A DNA stretch of 64,000 bases, taken from CAZMGT01 sp964565895. Lineage in GTDB: Bacteria > Armatimonadota > Zipacnadia > UBA1398 > CAZMGT01. The notes under the pieces were generated by a model. That model saw only the letters and a program-made list of their open reading frames with translations. It made no database searches and had not been told where the DNA came from. The position numbers and the translations under genes are program-made. Shown in pieces: positions 45,557-54,318 of this stretch (the stretch's first letter is position 1; every line of letters starts with the position of its first letter). The DNA lies in contig CAZMGT010000002.1 of assembly GCA_964565895.1 (NCBI GenBank), positions 100,412-164,411 of the forward strand. Direction: 5' to 3'.

Positions 45557-45937
45557 TCACACCGAGCCCCCGACCGGCAATAGCCGGGAGAGGATAGACA
45601 GCACTTCTTCCACCCCAAACGGCTTTTCCAGGAAAAAGTCCGCCCCCAGCGCATGGCCCCGGACGACCGTGGAGTTGCCCGCACGCCCGGTAATAATCAC
45701 CACGGGAATGTCGCGCGTCTTCTCCTCCTGCTTCAGCGCACTGAGCGCCGCCATCCCGTCTAAAATAGGCATGGCGATGTCCAGCAGGATGACGTCTGGC
45801 GAGAATTCATGAGCCAAAATAAGTGCCCGCGCGCCGTCCGGCGCACACTTTACCTCTAGCCCGTGGGCCTCAAGGGCGCACTTCAAAACCCTTGTCAGCT
45901 TTGTGTCGTCGTCGGCGATAAGCACCTTGCCCTTCAT
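45557..45937 (-). CDS. Receiver-only response regulator
   Basis: A single CheY-like receiver: acidic pair in IADDDTKL, phospho-Asp in VILLDIAMPILDG, Thr/Ser in VIITGRAG and Lys in LEKPFGVEE. 126 aa with no output domain. It may relay phosphate or act by protein contact. No adjacent kinase; the nearest is 0.7 kb away (43459-44847), with the GNAT gene between. Confidence 0.92.
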   Translation of the reverse strand: MKGKVLIADDDTKLTRVLKCALEAHGLEVKCAPDGARALILAHEFSPDVILLDIAMPILDGMAALSALKQEEKTRDIPVVIITGRAGNSTVVRGHALGADFFLEKPFGVEEVLSILSRLLPVGGSV

Positions 45938-46204
45938 CCGCTCACCTCCCTTCGCGCTGGCAATAGTATGGCGCCGAGCGTCGCCGCCCGCCGCCTCGCC
46001 CCTTCACTACTTATACCCTGCGGTGGCAAACTCCTACCGCCCCCGCAGCAAACTTTGCCGCACATCTTTGCCGCGCGCAGTTGTGCGCCAAGCTCGGCGT
46101 GCACGAAGGGGCGGCGCTTTTGCCGCTCGAAAAGCGACTGGCGAAAGCCTCTGCCGGGCGCTGCCTTCCCTCTCTGCGGGCGCCCGGCGCAGTTGGTGGT
46201 CGCC

Positions 46205-47605
46205 TTGGCTCGCCGCAGGCGCGCGACACAAGAGGATCGGCCGGCGCGGGGCTCGGCCGCCCTGCTCGGGCACTTGCCGTTTGCCCTTAGCTGCCTCGTT
46301 TGGCTCGTTCTCGCTGTGATTATCAGCTACGCCGTGCGTCTCGACTACGGCCCAGACGAGCCCGCGCATATGGAGTACGTCCACCTCCTCGCCCGCGAGG
46401 GCCGGCTGCCCGAGCCCTGGGACAGCACCGCGGGCCACCACGGCCCCGTGCCCTACCTGTTGCTTGTCCCGTTTTACCGGCTCTCCGGGTGCACGCTCGA
46501 GCCGTTGCGCCTTCCCCCAGGGCCAAAGCGCCTGGCCACGTTTACCGCGGAGGAGGTCCGCGCGCGGCGCGTGCTGCGCCTCGTTTGCCTGTTCGAGGCG
46601 TTCCTGGCCGTCGTTTGCATCTATTACTTCGCCGTGCGCCTGTTTCCGCAGTCCCGCCCGCTCGCCTTGCTTTTGAGCGGCGCTGTGGCGTTTAACCCTG
46701 TGTATACGCTTACCGCGGGGGTGGTGAATAACGAGCAGGCGTCTATCGTCCTGTCCACCGTTGCTTCAGGGCTAATGTTGCTTGCCTGGCGCGAGGGCGA
46801 GCTAAGCTGGCGCCGCTGCCTTGCCTTGGGCGCGCTTTGCGGCCTCGGGCTGTGGGTTAAGCAGACAACGATTTTCCTCCTTCCCCTGGCCCTGTTTTCC
46901 GCCTGGCGGCTTAGCCCGCCCGAGCGCCGCGTGCGCCACGTGCTTTGCCTGCTCGGCTTGTTCCTTGCCCTCGGCGTGTGGTGGCCGCTGCACCACGTGC
47001 TCAAGGGGCGCGGGCCGTTTCCCGTGTTTATGCCCGTGCCCGAGTGGCAGGACAACAGGGTTATTTACTGGATCACCCACCCCATGCTCACCCTCGCCGT
47101 AGTGCACACCATCGCCACCACATCGCTGCTTTCGGCGATCTTGCCGGACTGGGCGTTTCGCGGCCCGTTTCAACTGCTCACCCGGTCGCATTTCGGCCTG
47201 CTCGTGTTTGCCCTGCTGTGCCTTGTCGCGCTGGGCTACGCCCTCTATGCCACGCAAGCCGAGCGGCGGAAAAAGCCCCCGCGCGACCAGCCGCTAATCC
47301 CGCGCCACGCCATTGCCCTCGGCCTCGCCGCCCTATGCATTATCATTGCCGGGATTGTGTGGTTCGCCCTCCGCCGCGACTACCGCGGGCAGGTCGGCGG
47401 GCGCTACCTGTTCAACGGGGCGTTGTGGGGCGCGCTTATCGCTGTCGGCTCGTTCGAGCGCTGGGTGTTGACCTTCGCCCGCACGCGCCGCGCGGTAGAC
47501 TTCGCCGCGCTCGCCGCGTGGGCCCTGTTCATCGCTCTTGACGCGGTGTGGGTTTGGTATGCTGTAACCTACTACCGCGCGCTGGCCGTGCTCTACGGCG
47601 GCTAG
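46205..47605 (+). CDS. GT-C-fold integral membrane glycosyltransferase-like protein (DUF2142/GT39-like)
   Basis: About ten membrane helices. The first luminal loop contains YGPDEPAHMEYVHLLAREG, the D-E-x-x-H motif near the catalytic site of GT-C enzymes such as PMT and ArnT. It probably moves sugars from polyprenyl-phosphate donors outside the membrane. The start is uncertain: TTG at 46205 is taken, with GTG at 46196 and TTG at 46193 also in frame and no strong ribosome site. Confidence 0.7.
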   Translation: MARRRRATQEDRPARGSAALLGHLPFALSCLVWLVLAVIISYAVRLDYGPDEPAHMEYVHLLAREGRLPEPWDSTAGHHGPVPYLLLVPFYRLSGCTLEPLRLPPGPKRLATFTAEEVRARRVLRLVCLFEAFLAVVCIYYFAVRLFPQSRPLALLLSGAVAFNPVYTLTAGVVNNEQASIVLSTVASGLMLLAWREGELSWRRCLALGALCGLGLWVKQTTIFLLPLALFSAWRLSPPERRVRHVLCLLGLFLALGVWWPLHHVLKGRGPFPVFMPVPEWQDNRVIYWITHPMLTLAVVHTIATTSLLSAILPDWAFRGPFQLLTRSHFGLLVFALLCLVALGYALYATQAERRKKPPRDQPLIPRHAIALGLAALCIIIAGIVWFALRRDYRGQVGGRYLFNGALWGALIAVGSFERWVLTFARTRRAVDFAALAAWALFIALDAVWVWYAVTYYRALAVLYGG

Positions 47606-47632
47606 CGCGCCTGTGCGGCGTGCCGAACAACG

Positions 47633-48490
47633 ATGGCCCGGAAAACCTCGAGCACCTCCGGCGAGCAGCTTGTAGACGCCGACCTCGCCCGCGCGTTCCG
47701 CGCAGCGTGCACCGACTCCGGCCGGCGGGCGACGGGGAGATTCGTCATCGAGGGGGCAATGCTCGTCCTTCGCGCCGTGGAGGACGACCAGCCCATCGAG
47801 GCTTTGCTTTACCACGGCGAGTTTCGCGCGCACGAGGGCGCGCGGGAGGCGATAGCCAAGCTCCGCCGGCGCGGCGCAGTGGTGCGCGAGGTCTCCCCAA
47901 GCGCGATGGGCCGCGCCGTGCCTGGGCCGCGGCTCCCCGCGGCCGCGGCGCTCGTCCCCCTGAGCCGGCCGAAGCTGGCCGATCTCTTACGCCGCGCGCC
48001 GCAGATCATCGTGGTCTTCGACGGGGTGGCTAACCCGGACAACTTGGGCCTCGCCCTGCGCACGGCGGAGGGCGCGGGGGCCGATGGCGTGGTTTTCCTC
48101 GAGGGCTGCGCCGACCCGTTCTCCCGCCGCGCCGTGCGCGGAGCGCGCGGGGCAGTGGGCCGCCTGCCCATGGCCTTCGCCTCGGGCGGCGAGGCGCTGG
48201 AGCAGCTCAAGCGCGAGGGCTGGCAGGTTATCGCCACCTCGGCCCACGGGCCGCTGCTGCTTACCGAGCTCGACCCGCGCCTGCCCCTGGCCGTTGTCGT
48301 GGGCAGCGAATCGCGTGGCGTGCACCCGGAGCTCGCCGCCGCGGCGCACTGCCTGGCCCGGCTGCCCATGTACGGCCGGCAATCGTCGCACAACGTCGCC
48401 GTAGCTACGGGGATGATCCTTCAGGCGCTGCGTATGAGGGTAGAGGAGCAGCGGGACCACCCTAAGCGAGCACGCCCGCGCGCCGAATAA
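47633..48490 (+). CDS. SpoU/TrmH-family RNA 2'-O-methyltransferase
   Basis: An N-terminal substrate-binding extension (about 1-100) is followed by the SPOUT knot domain. Motif 1 is FDGVANPDNLGLALRTAEG, motif 2 VVGSESRGVHPEL and motif 3 RLPMYGRQSSHNVAVATGM. Deviations from consensus: GSESRG for GNEGxG, and SSHNVAVA for SLNVSVA. It methylates rRNA or tRNA ribose; the target is unknown. Its end overlaps the convergent PHP gene by 29 bp. Confidence 0.85.
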   Translation: MARKTSSTSGEQLVDADLARAFRAACTDSGRRATGRFVIEGAMLVLRAVEDDQPIEALLYHGEFRAHEGAREAIAKLRRRGAVVREVSPSAMGRAVPGPRLPAAAALVPLSRPKLADLLRRAPQIIVVFDGVANPDNLGLALRTAEGAGADGVVFLEGCADPFSRRAVRGARGAVGRLPMAFASGGEALEQLKREGWQVIATSAHGPLLLTELDPRLPLAVVVGSESRGVHPELAAAAHCLARLPMYGRQSSHNVAVATGMILQALRMRVEEQRDHPKRARPRAE

Positions 48491-49124
48491 GCTCCGCCGG
48501 AGCGTCGGCGAGCACGCGCTCCGCTTCCTCCGCGCTTAGCCCCGCCGCGCGCAGCACTCTCTCTGCGAACTCTCGGCTAATCAAGTCGCCCGGGCCGTGG
48601 GTGTCCGTGCCCAGGACGAGCTTTGCCCCCACTGCTCGCGCTACGCGTGCCACGTGCCCGTTGGCCAGGCAGTGGCCCTTGCGCGTGGTAATTTCCAAAA
48701 ACACGCCGTTTTGCGCGGCGAGCGCCGCCTCCTCTTCGCTAATCAGCCCGGGGTGGGCCAAAATGTCCACCTCCGGGCACTCCACTGCCGCGCGGTTCGT
48801 CCCCGAGATTACCGGCTCGACGAGCGTCTCCCCGTGCACGACGACGATCCCCGCCCCCGCGGCCCGCGCCCGCGCGGCGAGCTCGGCGATCGCCGCCGGC
48901 GGCACGTGGGTAATCTCCACCCCGCAGATGGCGCGAAAACCATAGTGCTCCACGGCAAGCTGGCAGTCGGCGGAGACCTCGGCGACGAGCCGCTCCAGCC
49001 CGGCGCCGGCGACGTGATCGGTTATCGCCACCGTCTCGTAGCCCGCGGCTTGGCAGCGGCGGATAAGCTCCATGGGCGAAAGCTCGCCGTCGCTGAAAAA
49101 CGAATGCGTGTGAAAATCGTGCAC
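48462..49124 (-). CDS. PHP-domain phosphoesterase
   Basis: All expected metal-ligand motifs are present: DFHTHSFFSDG, AITDHVAG, GVEITH, VVVHGETL, ILAHPGLI and GTDTHGPGD. 220 aa. Related to histidinol phosphatase and other PHP hydrolases, but histidine-pathway genes are not adjacent, so I do not assign a substrate. GTG start with GAGGAG seven nt upstream. Confidence 0.87.
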   Translation of the reverse strand: MHDFHTHSFFSDGELSPMELIRRCQAAGYETVAITDHVAGAGLERLVAEVSADCQLAVEHYGFRAICGVEITHVPPAAIAELAARARAAGAGIVVVHGETLVEPVISGTNRAAVECPEVDILAHPGLISEEEAALAAQNGVFLEITTRKGHCLANGHVARVARAVGAKLVLGTDTHGPGDLISREFAERVLRAAGLSAEEAERVLADAPAELIRRAGVLA

Positions 49125-49269
49125 GAGCTATCTCCTCTTAGCCTGCTTCCGCAGGAGGGCCAGCGCGCACGTAGCCCTCGTCGGCGCTGGGGAAGATCAA
49201 GCGCAGATGTCAAACTGCGTCGTTCCTCCGCAGCGCGCGATGGCCTGCGCTGCGCTCTTGCGCGTTGTG

Positions 49270-49719
49270 CTACTTCTCTTCCTCCGCGGGCTTGGGCTGG
49301 CCCTCGCGCTTTTCCAGGCGGCGCTTCTCGCGCAGAGGGGGCGCGCCCTCGGGCCGGCCCTCCCTAGGTCTCAGCCGTTCGCGGGCCTTCATCTGCGCAC
49401 GCTCTTCTTCGGTAAACAGCTTGCGCAGGTCAACCTTGGCCACGAGCGAGAGATCCTGCTTGCTTAGCATATACACAAAATGGTCGTACAGAACGTACAC
49501 CGCGTAGTCGGTTACCACCATAGCAAACGGCAGGGTGGTCGGCCCGGGACGGAAGAGCATCGGCCGCTCGCGCGGCGGCCGCGGGGGCACGGGCGGCTCG
49601 CCCTCCGCACGCAGCCGCGGCACATCGCCCGGCCCGCGCGGCTCCGGCTGCGCGTACAACACGGTGCAAACAATCGCGCTCACTACACACACGACGGCGA
49701 GAATCCACAGCGCTCTCAT
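49270..49719 (-). CDS. Secreted or membrane-anchored small protein of unknown function
   Basis: N-terminal hydrophobic helix (LWILAVVCVVSAIVCTVLYA), Pro/Arg-rich linker, then a short beta-like segment (TTLPFAMVVTDYAVYVLYDH through LSLVAKVDL) and a charged Arg/Glu tail. No known domain. The ATG follows GGGAGAAGAG. 149 aa. Composition matches neighbours. Confidence 0.6.
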   Translation of the reverse strand: MRALWILAVVCVVSAIVCTVLYAQPEPRGPGDVPRLRAEGEPPVPPRPPRERPMLFRPGPTTLPFAMVVTDYAVYVLYDHFVYMLSKQDLSLVAKVDLRKLFTEEERAQMKARERLRPREGRPEGAPPLREKRRLEKREGQPKPAEEEK

Positions 49720-49885
49720 CTCTTCTCCCTCCCGCAACCATTGACGTTTCCCCAGCGGCACAGTTCGCAAATCAACCTTCTGCGGCGCGCGGGGGCGAAC
49801 CTCTGCGCCTGGGCCTTCGCGGAAGGTCCCCCCACGCTCGATGCAGAAGCGAAAACTACCGCAAACCGTGGCAGGAGGGTGGGCG

Positions 49886-50401
49886 ATGGAATTTTACGAG
49901 ACGGTTCGCCAGCGCTATAGCTCCCGCAAGTACTTGGACAAGCCCGTCGAGGAGGAAAAGCTGCAGCGCATCCTCGAGGCCGCGCGCCTCGCTCCCTCGG
50001 CGGGCAACCGCCAAGAGTGGCGGTTTATCATCGTCCGCGACCCGGAGAAGCGCAAGGCGCTCGTGCCCATCGCGAGAAACCAGGGCTTTGTCGGCGAGGC
50101 GCCGATCGTCATCGCCGCCTGCGCCGTAGGCACGGAGCATGTCATGGCCTGCGGGCAATATTCCTACGCCATCGACGTGGCCATCGCCCTGGAGCACATC
50201 GCCCTTGCCGCGACCGCCGAGGGCCTGGCCACGTGCTGGATCGGCGCGTTTGAGGAAAAGCCCTGCAAAGAGCTCCTCGGCGTCCCCGACGACGTGCGCG
50301 TGGTTGAGCTGATGACCCTGGGCTACCCCGCGGACGAGCCCAGAGAGAAAAAGCGCCTGGCCCTTGAGGAAATCGTAATGTACGACGCGTGGACGAAATA
50401 G
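49886..50401 (+). CDS. Nitroreductase-family FMN oxidoreductase
   Basis: MEFYETVRQRYSSRKYLDKP and LAPSAGNRQEWRFIIV are the FMN-binding signatures, with AIALEHIALAATAEGLATCW and LGYPADEP later. 171 aa, a compact member with one domain. GGAGGGTGGGCG precedes the ATG. NAD(P)H-dependent reduction of an unknown compound. Confidence 0.9.
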   Translation: MEFYETVRQRYSSRKYLDKPVEEEKLQRILEAARLAPSAGNRQEWRFIIVRDPEKRKALVPIARNQGFVGEAPIVIAACAVGTEHVMACGQYSYAIDVAIALEHIALAATAEGLATCWIGAFEEKPCKELLGVPDDVRVVELMTLGYPADEPREKKRLALEEIVMYDAWTK

Positions 50402-50549
50402 CCCAGCGCGGCGGGCAGCGGTGCCCTGCCCCCGCAGGGGCCTCTGACGAACGCGCAACAATTGGGCCACGCGCGCAGGGCCTTGCCGCCCGCGGGGCGT
50501 TTCTTTTCGCTTTTGCGCGCAAGATATGCCGCGAGGGGAGCGGCGAGCT

Positions 50550-51119
50550 ATGGGATATATCGAGGATTATGCCGCGCAGTGCGCCCGGCTCATCGCCGAG
50601 CTCGACGCGCAGGCCATCGAGCAAATCGCCGACGCGCTCTATCGCTGCTTTCGCGCGGGCGGGTGCATTTTCGCCATGGGCAACGGGGGCAGCGGAGCGA
50701 CCGCCTCGCACCTTGTCAACGACATCAACAAAGCCGTGTGCGCGAACACGCCCCGCCCGAAGGCCATCGCGCTTACCGACAACATGCCCTGGTTTTCCGC
50801 CCTGGCCAACGACATCGGCTACCACGCCGTGTTCGAGGAGCAGCTTAAGAACTTCCTCCAGCCCGACGACGCCGTGGTGGGCATCAGCGGCAGCGGCAAC
50901 TCGGAAAACGTCCTGCGCGCGGTGCGCTATGCCAAGCAAGTAGGCGCGCCAACGGTCGCTCTGGTGGGCTTCGACGGGGGCAAGCTTAAGGGGCTTGCCG
51001 ACATCTGCCTGCACGTTCCCTGCCACGACATGGGCATGGTCGAGGGGATCCACAGCGTAGTGTGCCACATTATTCCGCTCGCCATGCGCCGCCGCGCCGA
51101 GGAAGATGGGCTAGGGTAG
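50550..51119 (+). CDS. SIS-domain phosphosugar isomerase (GmhA/phosphoheptose isomerase-like)
   Basis: AMGNGGSGATASHLVNDI is the phosphosugar-binding GNGGS motif, and ANDIGYHAVFEEQL and GISGSGNSENVL match GmhA. 189 aa. It would convert sedoheptulose 7-phosphate to a heptose phosphate for cell-envelope sugars. GAGGGGAG precedes the ATG. No gmhB or hldE homologue is nearby, so another SIS function is possible. Confidence 0.85.
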   Translation: MGYIEDYAAQCARLIAELDAQAIEQIADALYRCFRAGGCIFAMGNGGSGATASHLVNDINKAVCANTPRPKAIALTDNMPWFSALANDIGYHAVFEEQLKNFLQPDDAVVGISGSGNSENVLRAVRYAKQVGAPTVALVGFDGGKLKGLADICLHVPCHDMGMVEGIHSVVCHIIPLAMRRRAEEDGLG

Positions 51120-51128
51120 GGCAGGGCG

Positions 51129-51920
51129 CTACACAACGGCGAGCCAGAGCGAAAGCGCGGCAAACGCGACCCCAAGCAAAACATCGCCCGCGCTCGGCCG
51201 CGGCTGGGCCAGCCGGCGCAGGGTCCCGTCAAACCCCCGCAAAACCATCGCCTGGCCCACGCGCCGCGAGCGCTCGTGGCTGCGCAAAAACAAGCTCCCC
51301 GCGATCCATCCCGTAACCCGCGCGCGGTCCGCGATCCGCGGCGGCCGCCCGCGCAAGTCGCGCGCGCGAACCATTCGGCCACCCTCTTCGGCGAGGGTTG
51401 TTAGGTAGCGATAGGTAAAAGACAGGGTCAGGCTGACCATGCGCGGCAGCCGGGCGGAATGCAACGCGTGGACGAAGTCGTGAAACGTTATCGTGTGCAT
51501 TACCGCGGCCACCGCGGCGAGGCAGATTACCGCCTTCGCCGCCGCTCCCCCGAGCCGGGCGAGCGCCGCCGCGGAAATCGCCCGGCCGAGGAGCGGAACA
51601 AATAGCGCATCTTCCGCCCCGCGGGGGTTGGCCAGAAGCACGGAAAGCCCAACCAGGGCGACGAGCGGCAAAGCAAGCAGCAGCCGCCGCGCCAGCCAGC
51701 CAAAGCGCACCTCGGCGACGACCACTAGGAAAAAGCACAGCCCGGCAAACCACGCCAAGCGCTGCCACTGCCCCGCGGGGGTAACCGCCACGCAGACAAC
51801 GAAGACAACCAGCGCGGCAAGCTTCGGCCGCGCGTCGCGCCGCGCCAGCCACCCTTCGCCCCCAGGCCGGGCAAACGCTTCCCACGTCTCCTGCGCTGGA
51901 CTATCTCCTCGGTCGGACAA
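51129..51920 (-). CDS. cbiQ: ECF transporter T component, CbiQ/NikQ type
   Basis: Five or six membrane helices and the coupling segment with two Ala-Arg-Gly-like motifs: ARDLRGRPP and RGFDGTL near the C-terminus, which contact the ATPases. 263 aa. TTG start 20 bp inside the end of the upstream cbiM-like gene. Together they would import Ni(II) or Co(II). No CbiO ATPase follows; the next gene is convergent. Confidence 0.85.
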   Translation of the reverse strand: MSDRGDSPAQETWEAFARPGGEGWLARRDARPKLAALVVFVVCVAVTPAGQWQRLAWFAGLCFFLVVVAEVRFGWLARRLLLALPLVALVGLSVLLANPRGAEDALFVPLLGRAISAAALARLGGAAAKAVICLAAVAAVMHTITFHDFVHALHSARLPRMVSLTLSFTYRYLTTLAEEGGRMVRARDLRGRPPRIADRARVTGWIAGSLFLRSHERSRRVGQAMVLRGFDGTLRRLAQPRPSAGDVLLGVAFAALSLWLAVV

Positions 51921-52833
51921 ACGCGCGTCCCACCAGCATTAAGATTGCCAGAACAACAAGCGTGCCCACAAGCACAGAGGTCGCCGTGGCCAGAGCCTCG
52001 CTACGCACGCCAACGAGGCCGTAGTCCGCGAGCGGCGAGCGAGCAAAGGGCGAGTCCACCGCTGCTTGGGCAAACCCCCAGCGCTCCGCCAACGCCTCTA
52101 GGCCATCCGGCGCGCTCGAGGCCACGGGCGCCAAAAATAACGCCATAACCCCGCACAGGGCAATCCCACCCCACAGCCACTTCTCCAGCGGCACAAGCTC
52201 CTTGCTCGGCTCCTCGCCGAGCAGGTCCGGCCGCGTGGCGAGGACAAGCTGCACCGCGGCCACGGTAATCAGCGCCTCGCCCAGCCCGATCACCGCGTGC
52301 ACGCCGAGCATAGGGGCGATGATCGCCTTCCCCGCGATGCCCGAGATAATCAGTTCGAGCGACGTACATAGCGCGGCGACCATTACCGAAAGCCACGCCG
52401 CGCCGAACACGCAAACGAGCGTCCACAGTCGCGCGCTGCTTGCTCTGCGCAGCAGGCGATAGACGCCATAGCCGCACAGCGCCCCGCCAATGCCCATGTT
52501 AAACACGTTTGCCCCGAGCGCGGTAACGCCCCCGTCGGCAAAGAGCAAAGCTTGGATGATGAACACCACAGCCATAACGACAATCCCCGCCGCTGGGCCG
52601 ACGAGCAGGCAGGCAAGCAACCCCCCGAGCATGTGCCCCGAAATCCCGGGGAGCACGGGAAAGTTTAGCGCCTGTGCGGCAAATACAAACGCCCCGACCA
52701 GCCCGACCATAGGCTGGCGCTCCGGGGGAAGCTCCCGCGCCGCGCGGTGCGAGGCATAGCCCACCGCCCCCGCGGAGACCACGGCCATCGTCCCCCATAC
52801 CTCGGGCTTTAAGAAGCCGTCGGGAATGTGCAA
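51901..52833 (-). CDS. cbiM: ECF metal transporter substrate-binding component, CbiM fused to PDGLE domain (NikMN-like)
   Basis: I place the start at a TTG so that the protein begins MHIPDGFL. In characterised NikM proteins the N-terminal amine, His2 and His67 bind the metal, and this choice puts a His at 2 and another at 67 (SGHMLGG). GGGTGA lies upstream. About seven helices form the CbiM core. The C-terminal part contains SSAPDGLEALAERWG, the PDGLE domain of the nickel-type N component, and a last membrane helix. Nickel specificity is inferred from this and from the hydrogenase genes upstream. Confidence 0.88.
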   Translation of the reverse strand: MHIPDGFLKPEVWGTMAVVSAGAVGYASHRAARELPPERQPMVGLVGAFVFAAQALNFPVLPGISGHMLGGLLACLLVGPAAGIVVMAVVFIIQALLFADGGVTALGANVFNMGIGGALCGYGVYRLLRRASSARLWTLVCVFGAAWLSVMVAALCTSLELIISGIAGKAIIAPMLGVHAVIGLGEALITVAAVQLVLATRPDLLGEEPSKELVPLEKWLWGGIALCGVMALFLAPVASSAPDGLEALAERWGFAQAAVDSPFARSPLADYGLVGVRSEALATATSVLVGTLVVLAILMLVGRAFVRPRR

Positions 52834-52932
52834 GGCAATCACCCGCCGCGTTGGTAACACGTCCGCACGTGCCGTAACACTTTTCCCCGCGCTCTTCCGT
52901 TCCCCCTTTTTTCCGGTGCGGAAAAACAGGCG

Positions 52933-54294
52933 CTATGCGGCACCCTGGCGCGCCGCGGGAAGGCGTACGGTAAACGTCGTTCCCTTGCCCACTGTGCTCT
53001 GCACCTCGATCGTTCCGCCTAGGGACTCCACGGCGCTTTTCACAATGGCCAGCCCTAGGCCGGTGCCCGTGCGGTCGATCTCCCGCGCCCGGGGCGAGCG
53101 GTAAAACTCGTCGAAAATGCGCTCCAGCTCGCTCTGCTCGATCCCGATGCCCGTGTCGCGCACGCAGAGGACAAGCTGCCCGTCCTCGGCAAACAGGCGC
53201 ACGGAGACCTCCCCGCCCCGCGGCGTATACTTTATCCCGTTGGAGATAAGGTTGGTCAAAATATGGTTCACGCTTTCCGGGTCGGCGCGCAGCGTGGGCA
53301 GCCCGTGGGCAACATCGAGCGCAAGCCGCACCCCGCTCCTTTCCGCCTCGGGCATCATCAGCTCCATTACGTTGTCCAACGCGTGGGCCACGTCAACCTC
53401 CCTCAGTTGGTGGGGCAGCCGCGCCGTGCGGCTATGGGTTAGGTCGAGCAGGCGGTCTACCGTGGCCAAAAGCTGCCGCGCCTTTGTCTCCGCCCGCTGA
53501 ATCATCTCCCGCTGCTTCTCCCCAACCTCCCCGGCGATCCCCTGGAGCACCACCCCGAGGGTCGTGGCCATCGCCGCAAGCGGCGAGCGCAGCTCGTGCG
53601 CCACCTTGCGCATATACTGCGTCTGCAACTGCTGGGTCTGCTCCAAGCTCTGATATGCCCCTTGTAGCTGCCGCGCCTTGTTGCCCAGCTCCTCGGCCAG
53701 CTTTTGCGCCTCGCTCTCGCGCTCGCGCAGCCGCTGGACGATCGACGTTGCCATATACACCGCGACAAACAGCGTGCTCGTTAGGGCAAACACGCAGAGG
53801 AGGATGCGCTGGGGAAGAAAGTACGGCTCATGCGCCGCGGGGCGCAGCGGAGTCATCGTCCAGGCGACGAGGGCGAACAGCGCCGAGGCCACCGCGGCTT
53901 GGGCATAGCTCGCCCGCCGCGTGAGCAGCGTGCTCGCGATAATCATGTGAAACACGTAATACAACGCAAACGGGCTGCGCGCCCCGCCGGAGAAGGCGAC
54001 CAACGTGGAAAGCGCGACGAGGTCGACCAGGATCTGCACATTGGCGAAAACCGCGGGCAGGCGCGTGCCCCCCTCGCGCGCGACATAGCGCTGGTGAAAC
54101 AGCCAAAACGCCCCGTTGGCCAGCGCGAGGGCAATGGCCAAGCGTAGGACATCGCCCGGCGCCAGGCGCACCTCGGGAAACCAGCGCAGGGCCAGGGCGC
54201 CGCCAAGCAGCCCCGCGACGGCAATAAAGCGCAGGTTAATCAGCCACTTCAGCCGGCTGCGCAGCTCCGCCTCGCTCGCCCTCAGCTCGGCCAC
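52933..54294 (-). CDS. Membrane histidine kinase with RegB-like sensor domain
   Basis: About six membrane helices (residues 20-190) are followed by a coiled coil, H-box KVAHELRSPLAAMATTL, N-box NLISNGIKYTP, and G-boxes DTGIGIEQS and GTGLGLAIVK. In the third-fourth helix region lies FSGGARSPF (GG at 103-104). RegB/PrrB redox kinases carry a conserved quinone-binding GGxxNPF there; here Asn is Ser. This suggests sensing of the membrane redox state. GTG start. The response regulator lies 24 bp upstream, co-directional with the hydrogenase genes. Confidence 0.85.
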   Translation of the reverse strand: MAELRASEAELRSRLKWLINLRFIAVAGLLGGALALRWFPEVRLAPGDVLRLAIALALANGAFWLFHQRYVAREGGTRLPAVFANVQILVDLVALSTLVAFSGGARSPFALYYVFHMIIASTLLTRRASYAQAAVASALFALVAWTMTPLRPAAHEPYFLPQRILLCVFALTSTLFVAVYMATSIVQRLRERESEAQKLAEELGNKARQLQGAYQSLEQTQQLQTQYMRKVAHELRSPLAAMATTLGVVLQGIAGEVGEKQREMIQRAETKARQLLATVDRLLDLTHSRTARLPHQLREVDVAHALDNVMELMMPEAERSGVRLALDVAHGLPTLRADPESVNHILTNLISNGIKYTPRGGEVSVRLFAEDGQLVLCVRDTGIGIEQSELERIFDEFYRSPRAREIDRTGTGLGLAIVKSAVESLGGTIEVQSTVGKGTTFTVRLPAARQGAA

Positions 54295-54318
54295 TGCCCG
54301 CCGCCCTTTCCTTCGGCG

